Positions 53,176-62,500 of a DNA stretch of 64,000 bases are shown in pieces. The stretch's first letter is position 1. Every line of letters begins with the position of its first letter. Both the position numbers and the translations under genes were made by a program. The DNA is taken from contig CATYZI010000003.1 of NCBI GenBank assembly GCA_958415625.1, positions 1 to 64,000 of the forward strand, read 5' to 3'. The notes under the pieces were generated by a model. That model saw only the letters and a list, made by a program, of their open reading frames with translations, had not been told where the DNA came from and ran no database searches. This DNA comes from an uncultured Collinsella sp. Its GTDB lineage: Bacteria; Actinomycetota; Coriobacteriia; Coriobacteriales; Coriobacteriaceae.

Positions 53176-53442
53176 ATGGACGCTCAGCAGCTCGAAAAGA
53201 TGATGGGGTTTGCTCCCGGAGAACTAGAAAAGGCCGCGGAGGCATACGAAAAAGATGAGTGGCCGAAGGGTCGCACCATCAAGCTGGGAAGGCCGCCAAT
53301 CTCCGATGAGCCCAGCGTTGTTTTATCGGCACGTGTAGGTGAGTCGGTTCTCGAGGCGTTTGACGCAAAGGCAAAGCGCCACGGACAAACACGCACGGAG
53401 CGACTCAGAGAGCTCATTACGCTCGACGCAATGATTGCCTAG
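53176..53442 (+). CDS. Ribbon-helix-helix antitoxin
   Basis: An 88-residue protein whose C-terminal 45 residues (VVLSARVGESVLEAFDAKAK, then TRTERLRELI) form a CopG-like ribbon-helix-helix. The N-terminal part is acidic and helical and may wrap the toxin. AGGAGG directly precedes the ATG. It should repress the operon through the palindrome at 52862-52889. Confidence 0.7.
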   Translation: MDAQQLEKMMGFAPGELEKAAEAYEKDEWPKGRTIKLGRPPISDEPSVVLSARVGESVLEAFDAKAKRHGQTRTERLRELITLDAMIA

Positions 53443-53463
53443 TCCCCCCGCCGAGCCCAAACA

Positions 53464-53518
53464 TGTACGCCAGCATCCAAAAGCGTCATTTTTCGACATC
53501 ATTGGATGCTGGCGTACA
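53464..53518. repeat. TGTACGCCAGCATCCAA hairpin, copy 1
   Basis: A 17-bp arm, a 21-base loop holding GTCATTTTTCGAC, and the exact complementary arm, then GCTTTT. A diverged second copy is at 57540-57593. It lies 22 bases past the antitoxin stop. Confidence 0.8.
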
Positions 53519-53541
53519 GCTTTTAAGAGGCAAGCGGGGCA

Positions 53542-53595
53542 TAGTCATTGGGGACGTTCTTTAATGACTAGTCGTTTAAGAACGTCCAACGACTA
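53542..53595. repeat. GGGGAC-core palindromes with AGTCATT and AGTCGTT arms
   Basis: First unit: TAGTCATT, GGGGACGTTCTTT, AATGACTA. Second unit in reverse: AGTCGTT, TAAGAACGTCC, AACGACT. The two share a base at 53570. The dus stop (TAA, minus strand) is four bases from the right end. Confidence 0.8.
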
Positions 53596-53598
53596 CAT

Positions 53599-54558
53599 TT
53601 AGCCGCAAAAGCGGGCGGCAGACGCGAGCGGCTGCTCGCGAAAGACGCGCTCGACGGCGGCGCGGTATTCGTCGACCTTTTTGGTCTTGCGCACGATCTT
53701 GTGAACGTTAGCGGGATTGGCGAAGGCGCATTTGGCGTAGAACCACCACTCCTTCATGCGAAAGACCGCATTGCCGCCAATCTCTTCCGCATATGCCGTA
53801 AACAGCGTGTCGTGGAAGCGCTGCAGCTCAGCAGCCGTGGCAGTAGGGCCGCCCTTAACCATGCGAGCCAGCGCGGGGTTCGCAAGCAAGCCGCGCCCCA
53901 ACATTACGTGACGCGTTCCGGGATAGGCCTCCACCAGCGCATCCATCTCCTCAAGATCAAAGATGTCGCCGTTGTAGGCCACCGGGAACGGCGCCCGCTC
54001 CAGCGTCTCGCCGTAAAACTCTTTGCGCGGCGAACCCGCATAGCGGTCCTTTTGCACGCGCGGATGCACGATCAGCTCTGCCAGCGGCATGCGGCAATAG
54101 AGGTCAAGCACACGCTCGTATTCGTCGTCGCTTTCCAACCCCAGCCTGGTCTTGACCGACACCGGCAACGGCGAGCGTTCGCACACGTCGCTCAAGAACA
54201 CCTCGAGCTCGTCGAGATTACGCAAGAAACCCGAGCCCTTCCCCTTGGCTACAACCGTGCCCGAGGGGCAGCCAAGGTTGAGATTGACCTCGTGATAACC
54301 CATGTCGGCGAGCACCTGTGCCGCCCACACAAACTCGTCCGCGTTCTTGGACATCAGTTGAGGCACCACGTTCAGCCCCTGGTTATTGGCGGGATCGACC
54401 TCTTTAAACGTCTTACCGCCAAAGCGGTTCCCCACGCGCGGCGGCGGCAAAAACGGCGTGTAATAGCAATCGAGCGCACCAAAACACTCCGCATGCACGC
54501 GACGGAACACATGCCCGGTAATCCCCTCCATGGGGGCCAGCGATAAAAACATCAACAT
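53599..54558 (-). CDS. tRNA-dihydrouridine synthase family protein
   Basis: A 319-residue flavin-dependent TIM-barrel enzyme. LAPMEGITGHVFRR opens the barrel, NLNLGCPSGTVVAKGKGSGF is the catalytic NxGCP region (Cys about residue 97), and YNGDIF and MLGRGLLANP bind FMN phosphate. It reduces uridines in tRNA; the exact subfamily (DusB or DusC type) is unclear. A palindrome lies 15 bases before the ATG and another just after the stop. Confidence 0.88.
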   Translation of the reverse strand: MLMFLSLAPMEGITGHVFRRVHAECFGALDCYYTPFLPPPRVGNRFGGKTFKEVDPANNQGLNVVPQLMSKNADEFVWAAQVLADMGYHEVNLNLGCPSGTVVAKGKGSGFLRNLDELEVFLSDVCERSPLPVSVKTRLGLESDDEYERVLDLYCRMPLAELIVHPRVQKDRYAGSPRKEFYGETLERAPFPVAYNGDIFDLEEMDALVEAYPGTRHVMLGRGLLANPALARMVKGGPTATAAELQRFHDTLFTAYAEEIGGNAVFRMKEWWFYAKCAFANPANVHKIVRKTKKVDEYRAAVERVFREQPLASAARFCG

Positions 54559-54572
54559 CCACTCTCAAATCA

Positions 54573-54603
54573 ATGTGACAGAGGGACTGTCCCTTTGTCA
54601 CAT
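54573..54603. repeat. TGTGACAAAG palindrome, copy D
   Basis: ATGTGACAGAGGGAC, then TGTCCCTTTGTCACAT. The TGA stop of the LysR gene (54598-54600, minus strand) lies inside the right arm. Confidence 0.9.
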
Positions 54604-55482
54604 CCTCCCATTCAAACGGTTCAGAAACTCTTCGCAGGCGCGAGAACGCAGACGATATTTTTTCCACACCAGATACGACGCAATGGTGAGCGGCGGCTCA
54701 AATGGGACAAAACGCAAATCGCTGCCTTCATCTATCTGCAGCAAGCTTCCAATGCTAACCGCACACGCAGCACCCGAACGCACCAGATGTGACGCGTTGC
54801 CAATCAGGTCAAAATGCCCCACAACGTTGAGCTCGTCGACGGTGAAGGCGCCGCTCGCCCACGCTTCTAGGTCCAGCGCCCGATTCGAGGTGCGCGAACT
54901 CACCAGCAGCGGCATCTTCGCCACGTCCGCAGGCGTCAGCACGTCAAGCTCACCCCATGGATCGCCCGCGGCGACAACGGCACCGACTCGATCCGCCTCG
55001 GGCATACGAATCCATTCGTATTTCTCGATGTTAACGGGCTCCAGCAACAGCGCAAAGTCGAGCAGGCCGCGCTCCAAGCGCTCCTCCACCGCATCGGCGT
55101 TGCCGGTATAGAGTTCAATCGTCACTCCGGGATGATCCCGATGCAGCTCTGTAAACGCGTCGAGCACCAGCCGCATCGATTTGGTTTCACCGGCGCCAAT
55201 GCGGATAACGCCCGCAATGCCAAGCTCCCGATCCGCCAACTCCAGCTCGGTCTGCTCCACCAGCGAGACGATTTCCTCGGCACGTTGACGCAGGCGCATG
55301 CCGTCGCTTGTGAGCACGCACGATCGATTGGTGCGCTCAAAAAGCTTGACACCCAGTTCGCGCTCAAGATCGGCAATCTGACGTGACAGCGTAGGCTGCG
55401 TCACATGCAGCACATTTGCCGCCTCGGTCATGTTTTCCTCACGCGCCACCGCCAAAAAGTAACGCAACGTCCGTAGTTCCAT
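54598..55482 (-). CDS. LysR-family regulator
   Basis: A 294-residue regulator. The N-terminal helix-turn-helix (MELRTLRYFLAVAREENMTE through TQPTLSRQI) is followed by an effector domain from about residue 90. It is divergent from an aldo/keto reductase gene with a palindrome between, so it probably controls that gene. GGGGGTGCA precedes the ATG. Its last codons AGG ATG TGA run into palindrome copy D. Confidence 0.87.
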   Translation of the reverse strand: MELRTLRYFLAVAREENMTEAANVLHVTQPTLSRQIADLERELGVKLFERTNRSCVLTSDGMRLRQRAEEIVSLVEQTELELADRELGIAGVIRIGAGETKSMRLVLDAFTELHRDHPGVTIELYTGNADAVEERLERGLLDFALLLEPVNIEKYEWIRMPEADRVGAVVAAGDPWGELDVLTPADVAKMPLLVSSRTSNRALDLEAWASGAFTVDELNVVGHFDLIGNASHLVRSGAACAVSIGSLLQIDEGSDLRFVPFEPPLTIASYLVWKKYRLRSRACEEFLNRLNGRM

Positions 55483-55525
55483 TGCACCCCCAACTCAGAC
55501 AAGGTATTCCACTCGCCAGCCATTT

Positions 55526-55539
55526 GGTATTCGTATACC
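55526..55539. promoter_or_regulatory. LysR-type operator between divergent genes
   Basis: GGTATTCGTATACC is an almost perfect palindrome in the 138-base gap between the LysR and aldo/keto reductase genes. Confidence 0.5.
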
Positions 55540-55620
55540 TAGCTAGTCGATATGAGCAATATACATTATTAACCTATCAACGTACGCTATAGCCATCCCC
55601 TCAAAGATAAGGAGAACACC

Positions 55621-56640
55621 ATGCAGTACACGACCCTTGGCCATTCCGGCATCAAAGTCTCTAAACTCTGCCTGGGAGGCATGAGCTTTGGCGAGCCCAG
55701 CCCCGACTTTCACCAATGGACCATCGGACCCGACGACACCCGCGCCGTCATCAAACGCGCACTCGACACCGGAATCAACTTTATCGATACCGCGAACTGC
55801 TACAGCTTTGGCACGAGCGAAGAGTACATAGGCGCCGCCCTGCGCAATCTGGGCATCGCTCGCGAGAGCGTCGTGCTGGCTAGCAAGGTTCACTTCAACG
55901 AAGGCGGCCTTTCCGCCGACGCCATCAAATGCGAGATCGAGTGTTCGCTCAAGCGCCTGGGCGCCGATTACCTGGACCTTTACATCATCCACCGCTTCGA
56001 TTACGACGTCCCCATGGAAGAGACCATGGAAGCGCTCAACGACTTGGTGCGCGAGGGCAAGGTCCGCGCGCTCGGCGCCAGCGCCATGTATGCCTACCAG
56101 CTGCACAACCTGCAGATTATCGCGCGCGACCACGGATGGACGCCCTTTACGAGCATGCAGTGCCACTACAACCTGCTGTACCGAGAGGACGAACGGGAGA
56201 TGATCCCGGTGTGCCGCCAGTTCGACATGGCCCTTACGCCATACAGCCCCCTGGCGTCGGGACACCTCTGCCGCCCCACGTGGGAAAGCTCGAGCATACG
56301 CGGCACCACCGACACGACCATGGTCAACAAGTACGACCATGACCGCTCCATCGACATGCCTGTCATTGAGCGCGTGGCCAAGATTGCCGCCGATCACGGC
56401 GTTCCAATGTCACAGATTGCGCTGGCATGGCACTGGGCACGTGGCGTCGAGGCCCCCATCGTGGGCTGCTCCAAGCCTGAGCGCGTCGACGACGCCGTGG
56501 CTGCGCTCGACATAACGCTCTCCCCCGCCGAGATCGACTTTCTCGAAGAGCTCTATCAACCGCACGCGCTCGTTGGCCCCAAGGCCCGTCCCGGCGAAAA
56601 GCCGCTTGCCGGCACCACCAACGTCAAAACCGCCAAGTAA
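55621..56640 (+). CDS. Aldo/keto reductase
   Basis: A 339-residue NADPH-dependent TIM-barrel reductase. FIDTANCY holds the catalytic Asp and Tyr, SKVHF the Lys, and LDLYIIHRFD the His. LALHW-type IALAWHWARG and VGCSKPERV form the cofactor pocket. It reduces aldehydes or ketones; the natural substrate is not evident. AAGGAGAACACC precedes the ATG. A small conserved gene starts four bases after the stop. Confidence 0.9.
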   Translation: MQYTTLGHSGIKVSKLCLGGMSFGEPSPDFHQWTIGPDDTRAVIKRALDTGINFIDTANCYSFGTSEEYIGAALRNLGIARESVVLASKVHFNEGGLSADAIKCEIECSLKRLGADYLDLYIIHRFDYDVPMEETMEALNDLVREGKVRALGASAMYAYQLHNLQIIARDHGWTPFTSMQCHYNLLYREDEREMIPVCRQFDMALTPYSPLASGHLCRPTWESSSIRGTTDTTMVNKYDHDRSIDMPVIERVAKIAADHGVPMSQIALAWHWARGVEAPIVGCSKPERVDDAVAALDITLSPAEIDFLEELYQPHALVGPKARPGEKPLAGTTNVKTAK

Positions 56641-56644
56641 TGAC

Positions 56645-56884
56645 ATGGACGACAGCATCATCGACGGCCTACGCGATGCCGGCTGCAGCGAGGAGCTTAT
56701 CGAGTTGTACGGCTCGGCCACCAGCGACTGCACGCGCATTTGTCTGCTAAAACGGCACCGTCGCGAATTGCTCGACGACATACACTCGGGGCAACAAAAG
56801 CTCGAATGCCTTGACTATCTCATCTACCGGCTACGCAGCACCTCAACCGGATGCCACTCGAGCTGCTCAACATCGAGAAGATGA
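56645..56884 (+). CDS. Small hypothetical protein downstream of the aldo/keto reductase
   Basis: A 79-residue helical protein, DDSIIDGLRDAGCSEELIE at the start and RHRRELLDDIHSGQQKLECL in the middle. The last 20 residues (RSTSTGCHSSCSTSRR) are less ordered. The start is four bases after the reductase stop, so translation is coupled. I recognise no function; the helical DDIHSGQ pattern is seen in short proteins next to such reductases. Confidence 0.65.
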   Translation: MDDSIIDGLRDAGCSEELIELYGSATSDCTRICLLKRHRRELLDDIHSGQQKLECLDYLIYRLRSTSTGCHSSCSTSRR

Positions 56885-56942
56885 AGCGGCACCAAATAGC
56901 AGCTCGGCATAAACCTGAACCGTAGCAATAAAAGGAGTTCCA

Positions 56943-57416
56943 ATGGCTAAAACACTTGTAGCATATTTCAGCGCATCGGGAACCACGATGGACGTTGCGA
57001 GTCGCTTGGCTCGCATGATGGACAGCGACCTGTTCGCCATTGTGCCCGCCAATCCATACACGAGCGCCGATCTTGACTGGCGTGACAAGCAGAGCCGCAG
57101 TACCCTCGAGGCCTCCGACCCCTCTTGCCGCCCTGCCATAACCTCCAGAGTCGAGCACATCAAAGACTACGACACCATCTTTTTGGGTTTTCCCATCTGG
57201 TGGTACGTGGCGCCGGCGATTATCAACACATTCCTTGAGTCTCACGACCTGACGGGCAAAACGGTCGTCCTGTTTGCCACCTCGGGCGGAAGCGGAATGG
57301 GCAAAACGGCGTCGGTCCTTAGGGCAAGCGCTCAAGGCGCAAAGATCGTTGACGGCGGCATTCTCAACAACGCAAGCAACGCCAGCCTCGAGAAGTTCGC
57401 GGCAAGGTACCTCTAA
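56943..57416 (+). CDS. Flavodoxin
   Basis: A 157-residue flavodoxin-fold protein. The FMN phosphate loop is SASGTTMDVA (about residues 10-19), and GFPIWWYVAP and ATSGGSGMGKT are the isoalloxazine and second loops. It is a small electron carrier or quinone reductase. AAAGGAGTTCC precedes the ATG. With the two genes before it, it may form an aldo/keto reductase-flavodoxin operon controlled by the LysR protein. Confidence 0.87.
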   Translation: MAKTLVAYFSASGTTMDVASRLARMMDSDLFAIVPANPYTSADLDWRDKQSRSTLEASDPSCRPAITSRVEHIKDYDTIFLGFPIWWYVAPAIINTFLESHDLTGKTVVLFATSGGSGMGKTASVLRASAQGAKIVDGGILNNASNASLEKFAARYL

Positions 57417-57539
57417 CGCAACAAAGGCCGACAAATCGGCGGCGCGGCGAGCACGATGAAAGCGGCATCATCGAGTGGATATAGGAGCGCCTGCCCTATT
57501 CCAAAGTCGCCACCCTAACCTTTCATCCACTCCAAAACA

Positions 57540-57593
57540 TGTACGTCAACATCCAAAGTCAACATTTTTTGACATCTTTGAATGCTGACGTAC
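57540..57593. repeat. TGTACGTCAACATCC hairpin, copy 2
   Basis: Arms TGTACGTCAACATCCAAAG and CTTTGAATGCTGACGTACA with two mismatches, followed by GCTTTTT. It is related to 53464-53518. It lies in the 321-base gap after the flavodoxin gene, which otherwise holds a weak hairpin after the stop (57430) and a possible -10 CTATACT near 57693. Confidence 0.75.
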
Positions 57594-57737
57594 AGCTTTT
57601 TGTATGGACCGGAGAAGGCGCAAATGGCGAACCCATCGAGCCGTCAAGACACTTTAGCCGCATGACCATGCACTCATCGATGGCAGGATTCCCTATACTG
57701 AGTCACATATGACGGTATCGCGCCAAAGGAGAACGCC

Positions 57738-58265
57738 GTGACCACGTCGCAGATATCCCTGCTCGCGCTCATCTCGGTTGGAGGCATCGGCATCCTGCTT
57801 ATCGGAATGAGCACGCTCATGAAAGCCGCCGCCCGCAGGAAAGCCAAGGCCTGCACCGCTATGATCATGGGAACGGTCATTGACCACCGCTTTATGGGCG
57901 AAGGCAGAATGTATCCCGTTTTGGAGTACACCGTCGACGGCACGCGGTACCACGTGAGAAAACAATTCCGCGGCGTAAAGACCAAAAGCTTGTCGGGACT
58001 CCCCGTCCGCACGCAAAGCGCGGCGTACGAAGACGCCAAGGGCTGGTTGCACGTACAGACAGGACCCATCGCACGCCTAGATACTCTCGCAGAGCAGCTT
58101 TGGCCCCTCGGCAGCCAAATGACTGTGCACTACAACCCCAGCAGCCCAGACAAGAGCTATGTCGAGCGCCCTATCGTGGGCGACTTTGCCACGCTGATGT
58201 TTAACATCGCGGGTATCTTGCTCATCGCGCTGAGTATTTTGCTCTATGTTCTTATCCAGCGCTAG
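57738..58265 (+). CDS. DUF3592-type membrane protein
   Basis: A 175-residue protein with an N-terminal helix (about 7-28), an outer or cytoplasmic beta domain and a C-terminal helix (about 153-172). The middle (VIDHRFMGEGRMYPVLEYTV, then VHYNPSSPDKSY) matches the DUF3592 family of unknown function. The GTG at 57738 has AAAGGAG upstream. The next membrane-protein gene follows 63 bases later. Confidence 0.75.
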   Translation: MTTSQISLLALISVGGIGILLIGMSTLMKAAARRKAKACTAMIMGTVIDHRFMGEGRMYPVLEYTVDGTRYHVRKQFRGVKTKSLSGLPVRTQSAAYEDAKGWLHVQTGPIARLDTLAEQLWPLGSQMTVHYNPSSPDKSYVERPIVGDFATLMFNIAGILLIALSILLYVLIQR

Positions 58266-58328
58266 CTCAGACTGATACATCCCGCGCGCCGCGCGCCGTA
58301 ATGACCGCCACGACACCAAGGACCAGCT

Positions 58329-59462
58329 ATGGCAACACTCTCCGAACAAGAACGTAAGCGCATCCAGCGATACTGCATTTGCCCCAAGGTTGCCGGCGCG
58401 GCGCTTGCCATGGCATTCGTGCTGCCCTTATCGATCATTCCTTTCGAAATGGTCGACGACATCGTCTTCCATCACGAAGGATTCCAAGAGACAGGCATGA
58501 TGACCGCCTTGGTGCTCACCGCCATCGAGCTCGTTATATTCTGCTACTGCGCTCTCGCCCCGCGCTTTGGCATGCGTGGCAAGCAGTGGAAGGAAATGCA
58601 GCGCCGGCTCGCCGTCGAGCAGAGCGAGAAAGACCGCTCGGCACAAATCGCAGGCGTTGTTGGCACGCAGGCCGCCGCGCGCCTGCTCAAGAACAGCGAC
58701 AACGAGACCGCGCGCAACCTGGGCGGCGCGGCAGAAGTCGCCGCTGCCGTAGGCGCCGTCGCCACCGCGGCAAACGTGCTTACCGAGAGCTTCGCCAACG
58801 CGAAGGCTATGGCAGAGGCCTGTGGCGTGTCTGTCCCCCGTGCAAAGAAGTGGGTCGTCGCGCTTGTGGCGCTGCCCCTCGCGATCGTATGCGGCGCCTA
58901 TATCCCGCAGCTGGCGCAGGGAAACATCGAGATGCAGGAGAACGCCGCGGCCGCGGCCGAGCAGATCGCCATCGCACGCAAGGCATTAGAGCCCTCATGC
59001 GAGTACGTGTCCGCCGATGACCCCTACGAGCGATATCAAGATTACGGCTATCACGTCCGCGGTTATCTGCACGACGGCGACTCCGATACCCAAAAGACCT
59101 ATACGTACATGGATTTTGACAACAAGGGGACACTCACGGAAGTGAGCTACGCGGCAGAGGTCGACCCCGGCGCGAGCCTCGAGGACAACCTCGCCCGTAT
59201 CGAGCTCGATCTTGACGAGCTTTTCTCTATCGTCCAAACCATAGGCGTCAAGACCGCAAGCCCCGAGCTCCTAGCGCCGCAGAAGCTCCCCGAAGAGTTT
59301 AGGCAAGCTTTTTTGAACGGCTCGCTCTACGAGAGAATCTCTATCAGGACGAGTGACGACCCTATTAAAGCGTATTACTCGTTTGACACGGATCCCGAGG
59401 ACGAGTTTGACGAGTACACCCATCCAACCATCCGCATCACGCTGATGGGCAAAACGAACTAG
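58329..59462 (+). CDS. Three-helix membrane protein of unknown function
   Basis: A 377-residue protein. Two helices (about 23-43 and 58-78) are followed by a low-complexity Ala-rich helical region (EVAAAVGAVATAANVL), a third helix (about 176-194) and a C-terminal hydrophilic domain of about 180 residues. No catalytic motif is visible. AAGGACCAGCT precedes the ATG. It is convergent with the ABC fusion, and palindrome copy E lies 13 bases after its stop. Confidence 0.6.
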   Translation: MATLSEQERKRIQRYCICPKVAGAALAMAFVLPLSIIPFEMVDDIVFHHEGFQETGMMTALVLTAIELVIFCYCALAPRFGMRGKQWKEMQRRLAVEQSEKDRSAQIAGVVGTQAAARLLKNSDNETARNLGGAAEVAAAVGAVATAANVLTESFANAKAMAEACGVSVPRAKKWVVALVALPLAIVCGAYIPQLAQGNIEMQENAAAAAEQIAIARKALEPSCEYVSADDPYERYQDYGYHVRGYLHDGDSDTQKTYTYMDFDNKGTLTEVSYAAEVDPGASLEDNLARIELDLDELFSIVQTIGVKTASPELLAPQKLPEEFRQAFLNGSLYERISIRTSDDPIKAYYSFDTDPEDEFDEYTHPTIRITLMGKTN

Positions 59463-59475
59463 GTGCAGGGAGATG

Positions 59476-59509
59476 AATGTGACAAAGGGGCTGTCCCTTT
59501 GCCACATTA
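59476..59509. repeat. TGTGACAAAG palindrome, copy E
   Basis: AATGTGACAAAGGGG, then CTGTCCCTTTGCCACATT. The TAA stop of the ABC fusion (59507-59509, minus strand) overlaps its end. Confidence 0.9.
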
Positions 59510-62500
59510 TTCGGAGCGCAGGGCTTCCACGGGGTCTTTCTTGGATGCGCTGCGGGCCGGCAGCAGGCCGGCAACGACCGTCAGCAGCACCGAAATCGCA
59601 ATGAGTATTAGCGCATCCTGCACGGGCAGACTCATCAGGTTGGGAACCTGCTTGGCAGCAAGCGCCCAGGCATTGACCGGAAAACTCACGAGCACCACGA
59701 CGACGATGGCGAAGACGCCAGCAATGAGGCCTTCGATGAAAGTCTCGGCGTTGAACACGTTGGCCACATTGCGCTTCGACGCGCCGATCGCGCGCAGGAT
59801 GCCAATCTCCTTTTTACGTTCCAGCACGCTGATGTAGGTGATGATGCCGATCATGATGGAGCTGACGACCAAGCTGATGCTCACAAATGCGATGAGCACC
59901 AAGCTGATGGTGTTCACGATGTCGGTTACCGAACCCATGATAATGCCCATGTAGTCGGTGTACGAGATTGCCTGCTCGTCGTGGCCGGCGGCTTTGACCT
60001 GCTTGTTATACGCATCGATGTGATCGAGTACGCGCTCCTTGGCCTCAAAGTCGCGCGGGAAAATCTTAACCGAGATGGGATCTGCCTCATCCGCATAGCC
60101 CAACGTGGTCAGATTGTTATCGTAGGTGAGCTGCGACGCCTTGGCATAGCTCATCATGAGCGAACTCAGGTCCTCGGCGTCCATGTTGAAGTGTATGGCA
60201 TTGGCAAAGGCGCTCGCATCCACACGCATAGCGCCCGCCAGGTTAGCAATACTCGACGACACCTGCGTAGCCACCTGTCCCATGAGCCCCGCCGCGCCTG
60301 CTTTAAGCTGGGACGATACAGTTGTCGCAATCTGCTCGCTAATTGTCTGCATCACCTGATCCATAGCCTGTTGCAGATACGGAGCCAGCTGCTTTTGCAC
60401 ATAGTCGGTCATCGCGTGCTGCAGGCGCTCTACCAGGGCATCGCCGCCGAGCGCTTTGAGCTGGGCCAGGATTTGCTGGGCTACCGCATCACTCTCAAGA
60501 TACGTCGAGAACGCGGCGGCGAGCTTCGACGCGTCCTTAAGATCTTCGGGCGACAGCGCCTTAAACTGATCAGACTGCAAAAAGCCCTCAAACAGTTGGT
60601 TGGCAAGCGTTCCCACCTGCTGCATTTGCTCGGGCGTGAGCTCCAGACCGTCAAAGATGCCCGAGAAATCTGGGGCCGGTGCTTTTGCCATGATGCTGCT
60701 GAAGTCGATGTCCTTGCCAACGCCCGAAAGGTCAATATCCAGGCCCGACAAATCGATGCCCGAAAGATCCATGCCACCGGCAGCACCCGAGAGTGCAGAT
60801 GCATCGAACGAGAACGCGCTCTTCAACGCCGCCTCGTCCACACTGAACATGCTGCCCAGATCCACGCCCTGCTTGGCCTCGCCTTGCAGTTCGTCGAAAG
60901 ACTTGCCCGTAAAGACATCCGTCTCGGGGTGGGCAAGTTGCTCCTGCACTATCTGTGAATCGGCGGCGCGCTCCATAAGCTGGCGAGTCAGCGCGTGTGT
61001 ATAGGCAATACCCGGAGACAACGCGCTCGCGTTGGCCATCTCGTTCGGTCGCACCACGCCCACAATACGCACGTCAATACCGTCGGCAACCTTGGCCGTC
61101 ATATAGTCGGCATCGCCAGACATGTCGGTCCACATGCCGGTCTCTTCGTTTTTGCGATAGGCATCGGCCGGCGACAACACTTTAAACGCCGTGGACAGCG
61201 CGTCGTCGTAGGTAAAGTCGCTGCCGGTCTCGGGCGTCTCGACCTTGCCGTCGGCCGTCATGGCGCTGTTTACCAGATCGTTGAGCTCATCGATATCCAG
61301 CGCACCGATGCTGTAGAGCGTGTAGTCGCCCACCGTGCCGCGGCTCGAAAGCACCATTACGGCTTCGTTAGCAGACGTAGGCCAATGGCCGGCGACGACA
61401 TCGTACTGGCTGTCGAGCAGGCTCTGGTCGTCAATCATCTCGTTAAAGACCGAGGTTCCCATGGATTCCATGCTCACCGTCGCCGCCGAACTCGCGCCGC
61501 CGCTCATGGCCTCGGTCATAGCGTTGGGCACCAGCCGGACAGGCTTCTCATCGCCCTTGCCCGCACGATAGACAACCGGCGTCACGCCATAGCCGTACTG
61601 GATGGCATTGACCTCTTTATCGATGCCGTCGCCACCGGCATCGAGCCATGCCTTAAAGCTCGTCATGTCGTTGGACTTAACGCTCGCAAACATATCCTTT
61701 ACGGCCGTGACCACAGGAATCTTATCGGTTCCCCGAGCCTTGCCGTCAGTGCTGCCGTCGGACGAGCCCTCGTTCTTGGACGTATCGTCATCCGTGGTCC
61801 CCTGTCCGCCCATCATGGACGACAGGTCGTAATCCTGCTTGGAAATCGTCAGCGGGTAGCTCGAGAGCGTATCCTCCTCGACCTTTTTGATGTAGCCGTT
61901 TACGCCGTTGGAGAGCGCCAGAATCGCCGCGATACCGATGATGCCGATCGAACCAGCAAAGGCCGTCATAGCCGTACGGCCCTTCTTGGTCAAAAGGTTT
62001 CGCGCCGAAAGCCCCAGCGCCGTCACAAAGCTCATCGAGGTTTTGCGCGTAGGCTTAGCCTCGCGACGCGCGGCATTGGCAACATCAAAGGGATCGGAAT
62101 CGTCGGTGATCTTGCCGTCCGCCAGGTTGACGATGCGCGTGGCGTACTGGTACGCCAGCTCGGGATTGTGCGTGACCATGATGACCAGACGGTCGCGCGC
62201 AACGTCCTTGAGCAAATCCATGACCTGCACGGATGTCGTTGAGTCTAAGGCGCCGGTCGGCTCGTCAGCCAGCACAATCTCGGGATCGTTGATCAGGGCG
62301 CGGGCAATAGCCACGCGCTGCATCTGGCCGCCCGATAGCTGGCTCGGGCGCTTGTTAACGTGCTCGCCCAGACCGACTGCCTCAAGCGCCTTGCGTGCAC
62401 GCTGGCGGCGCTCGGCATGCCCCACGCCCGTGAGCGTAAGCGCCAATTCCACGTTTTCCAAAATGGTCTGATGCGGAATGAGGTTGTAGCTCTGAAACAC

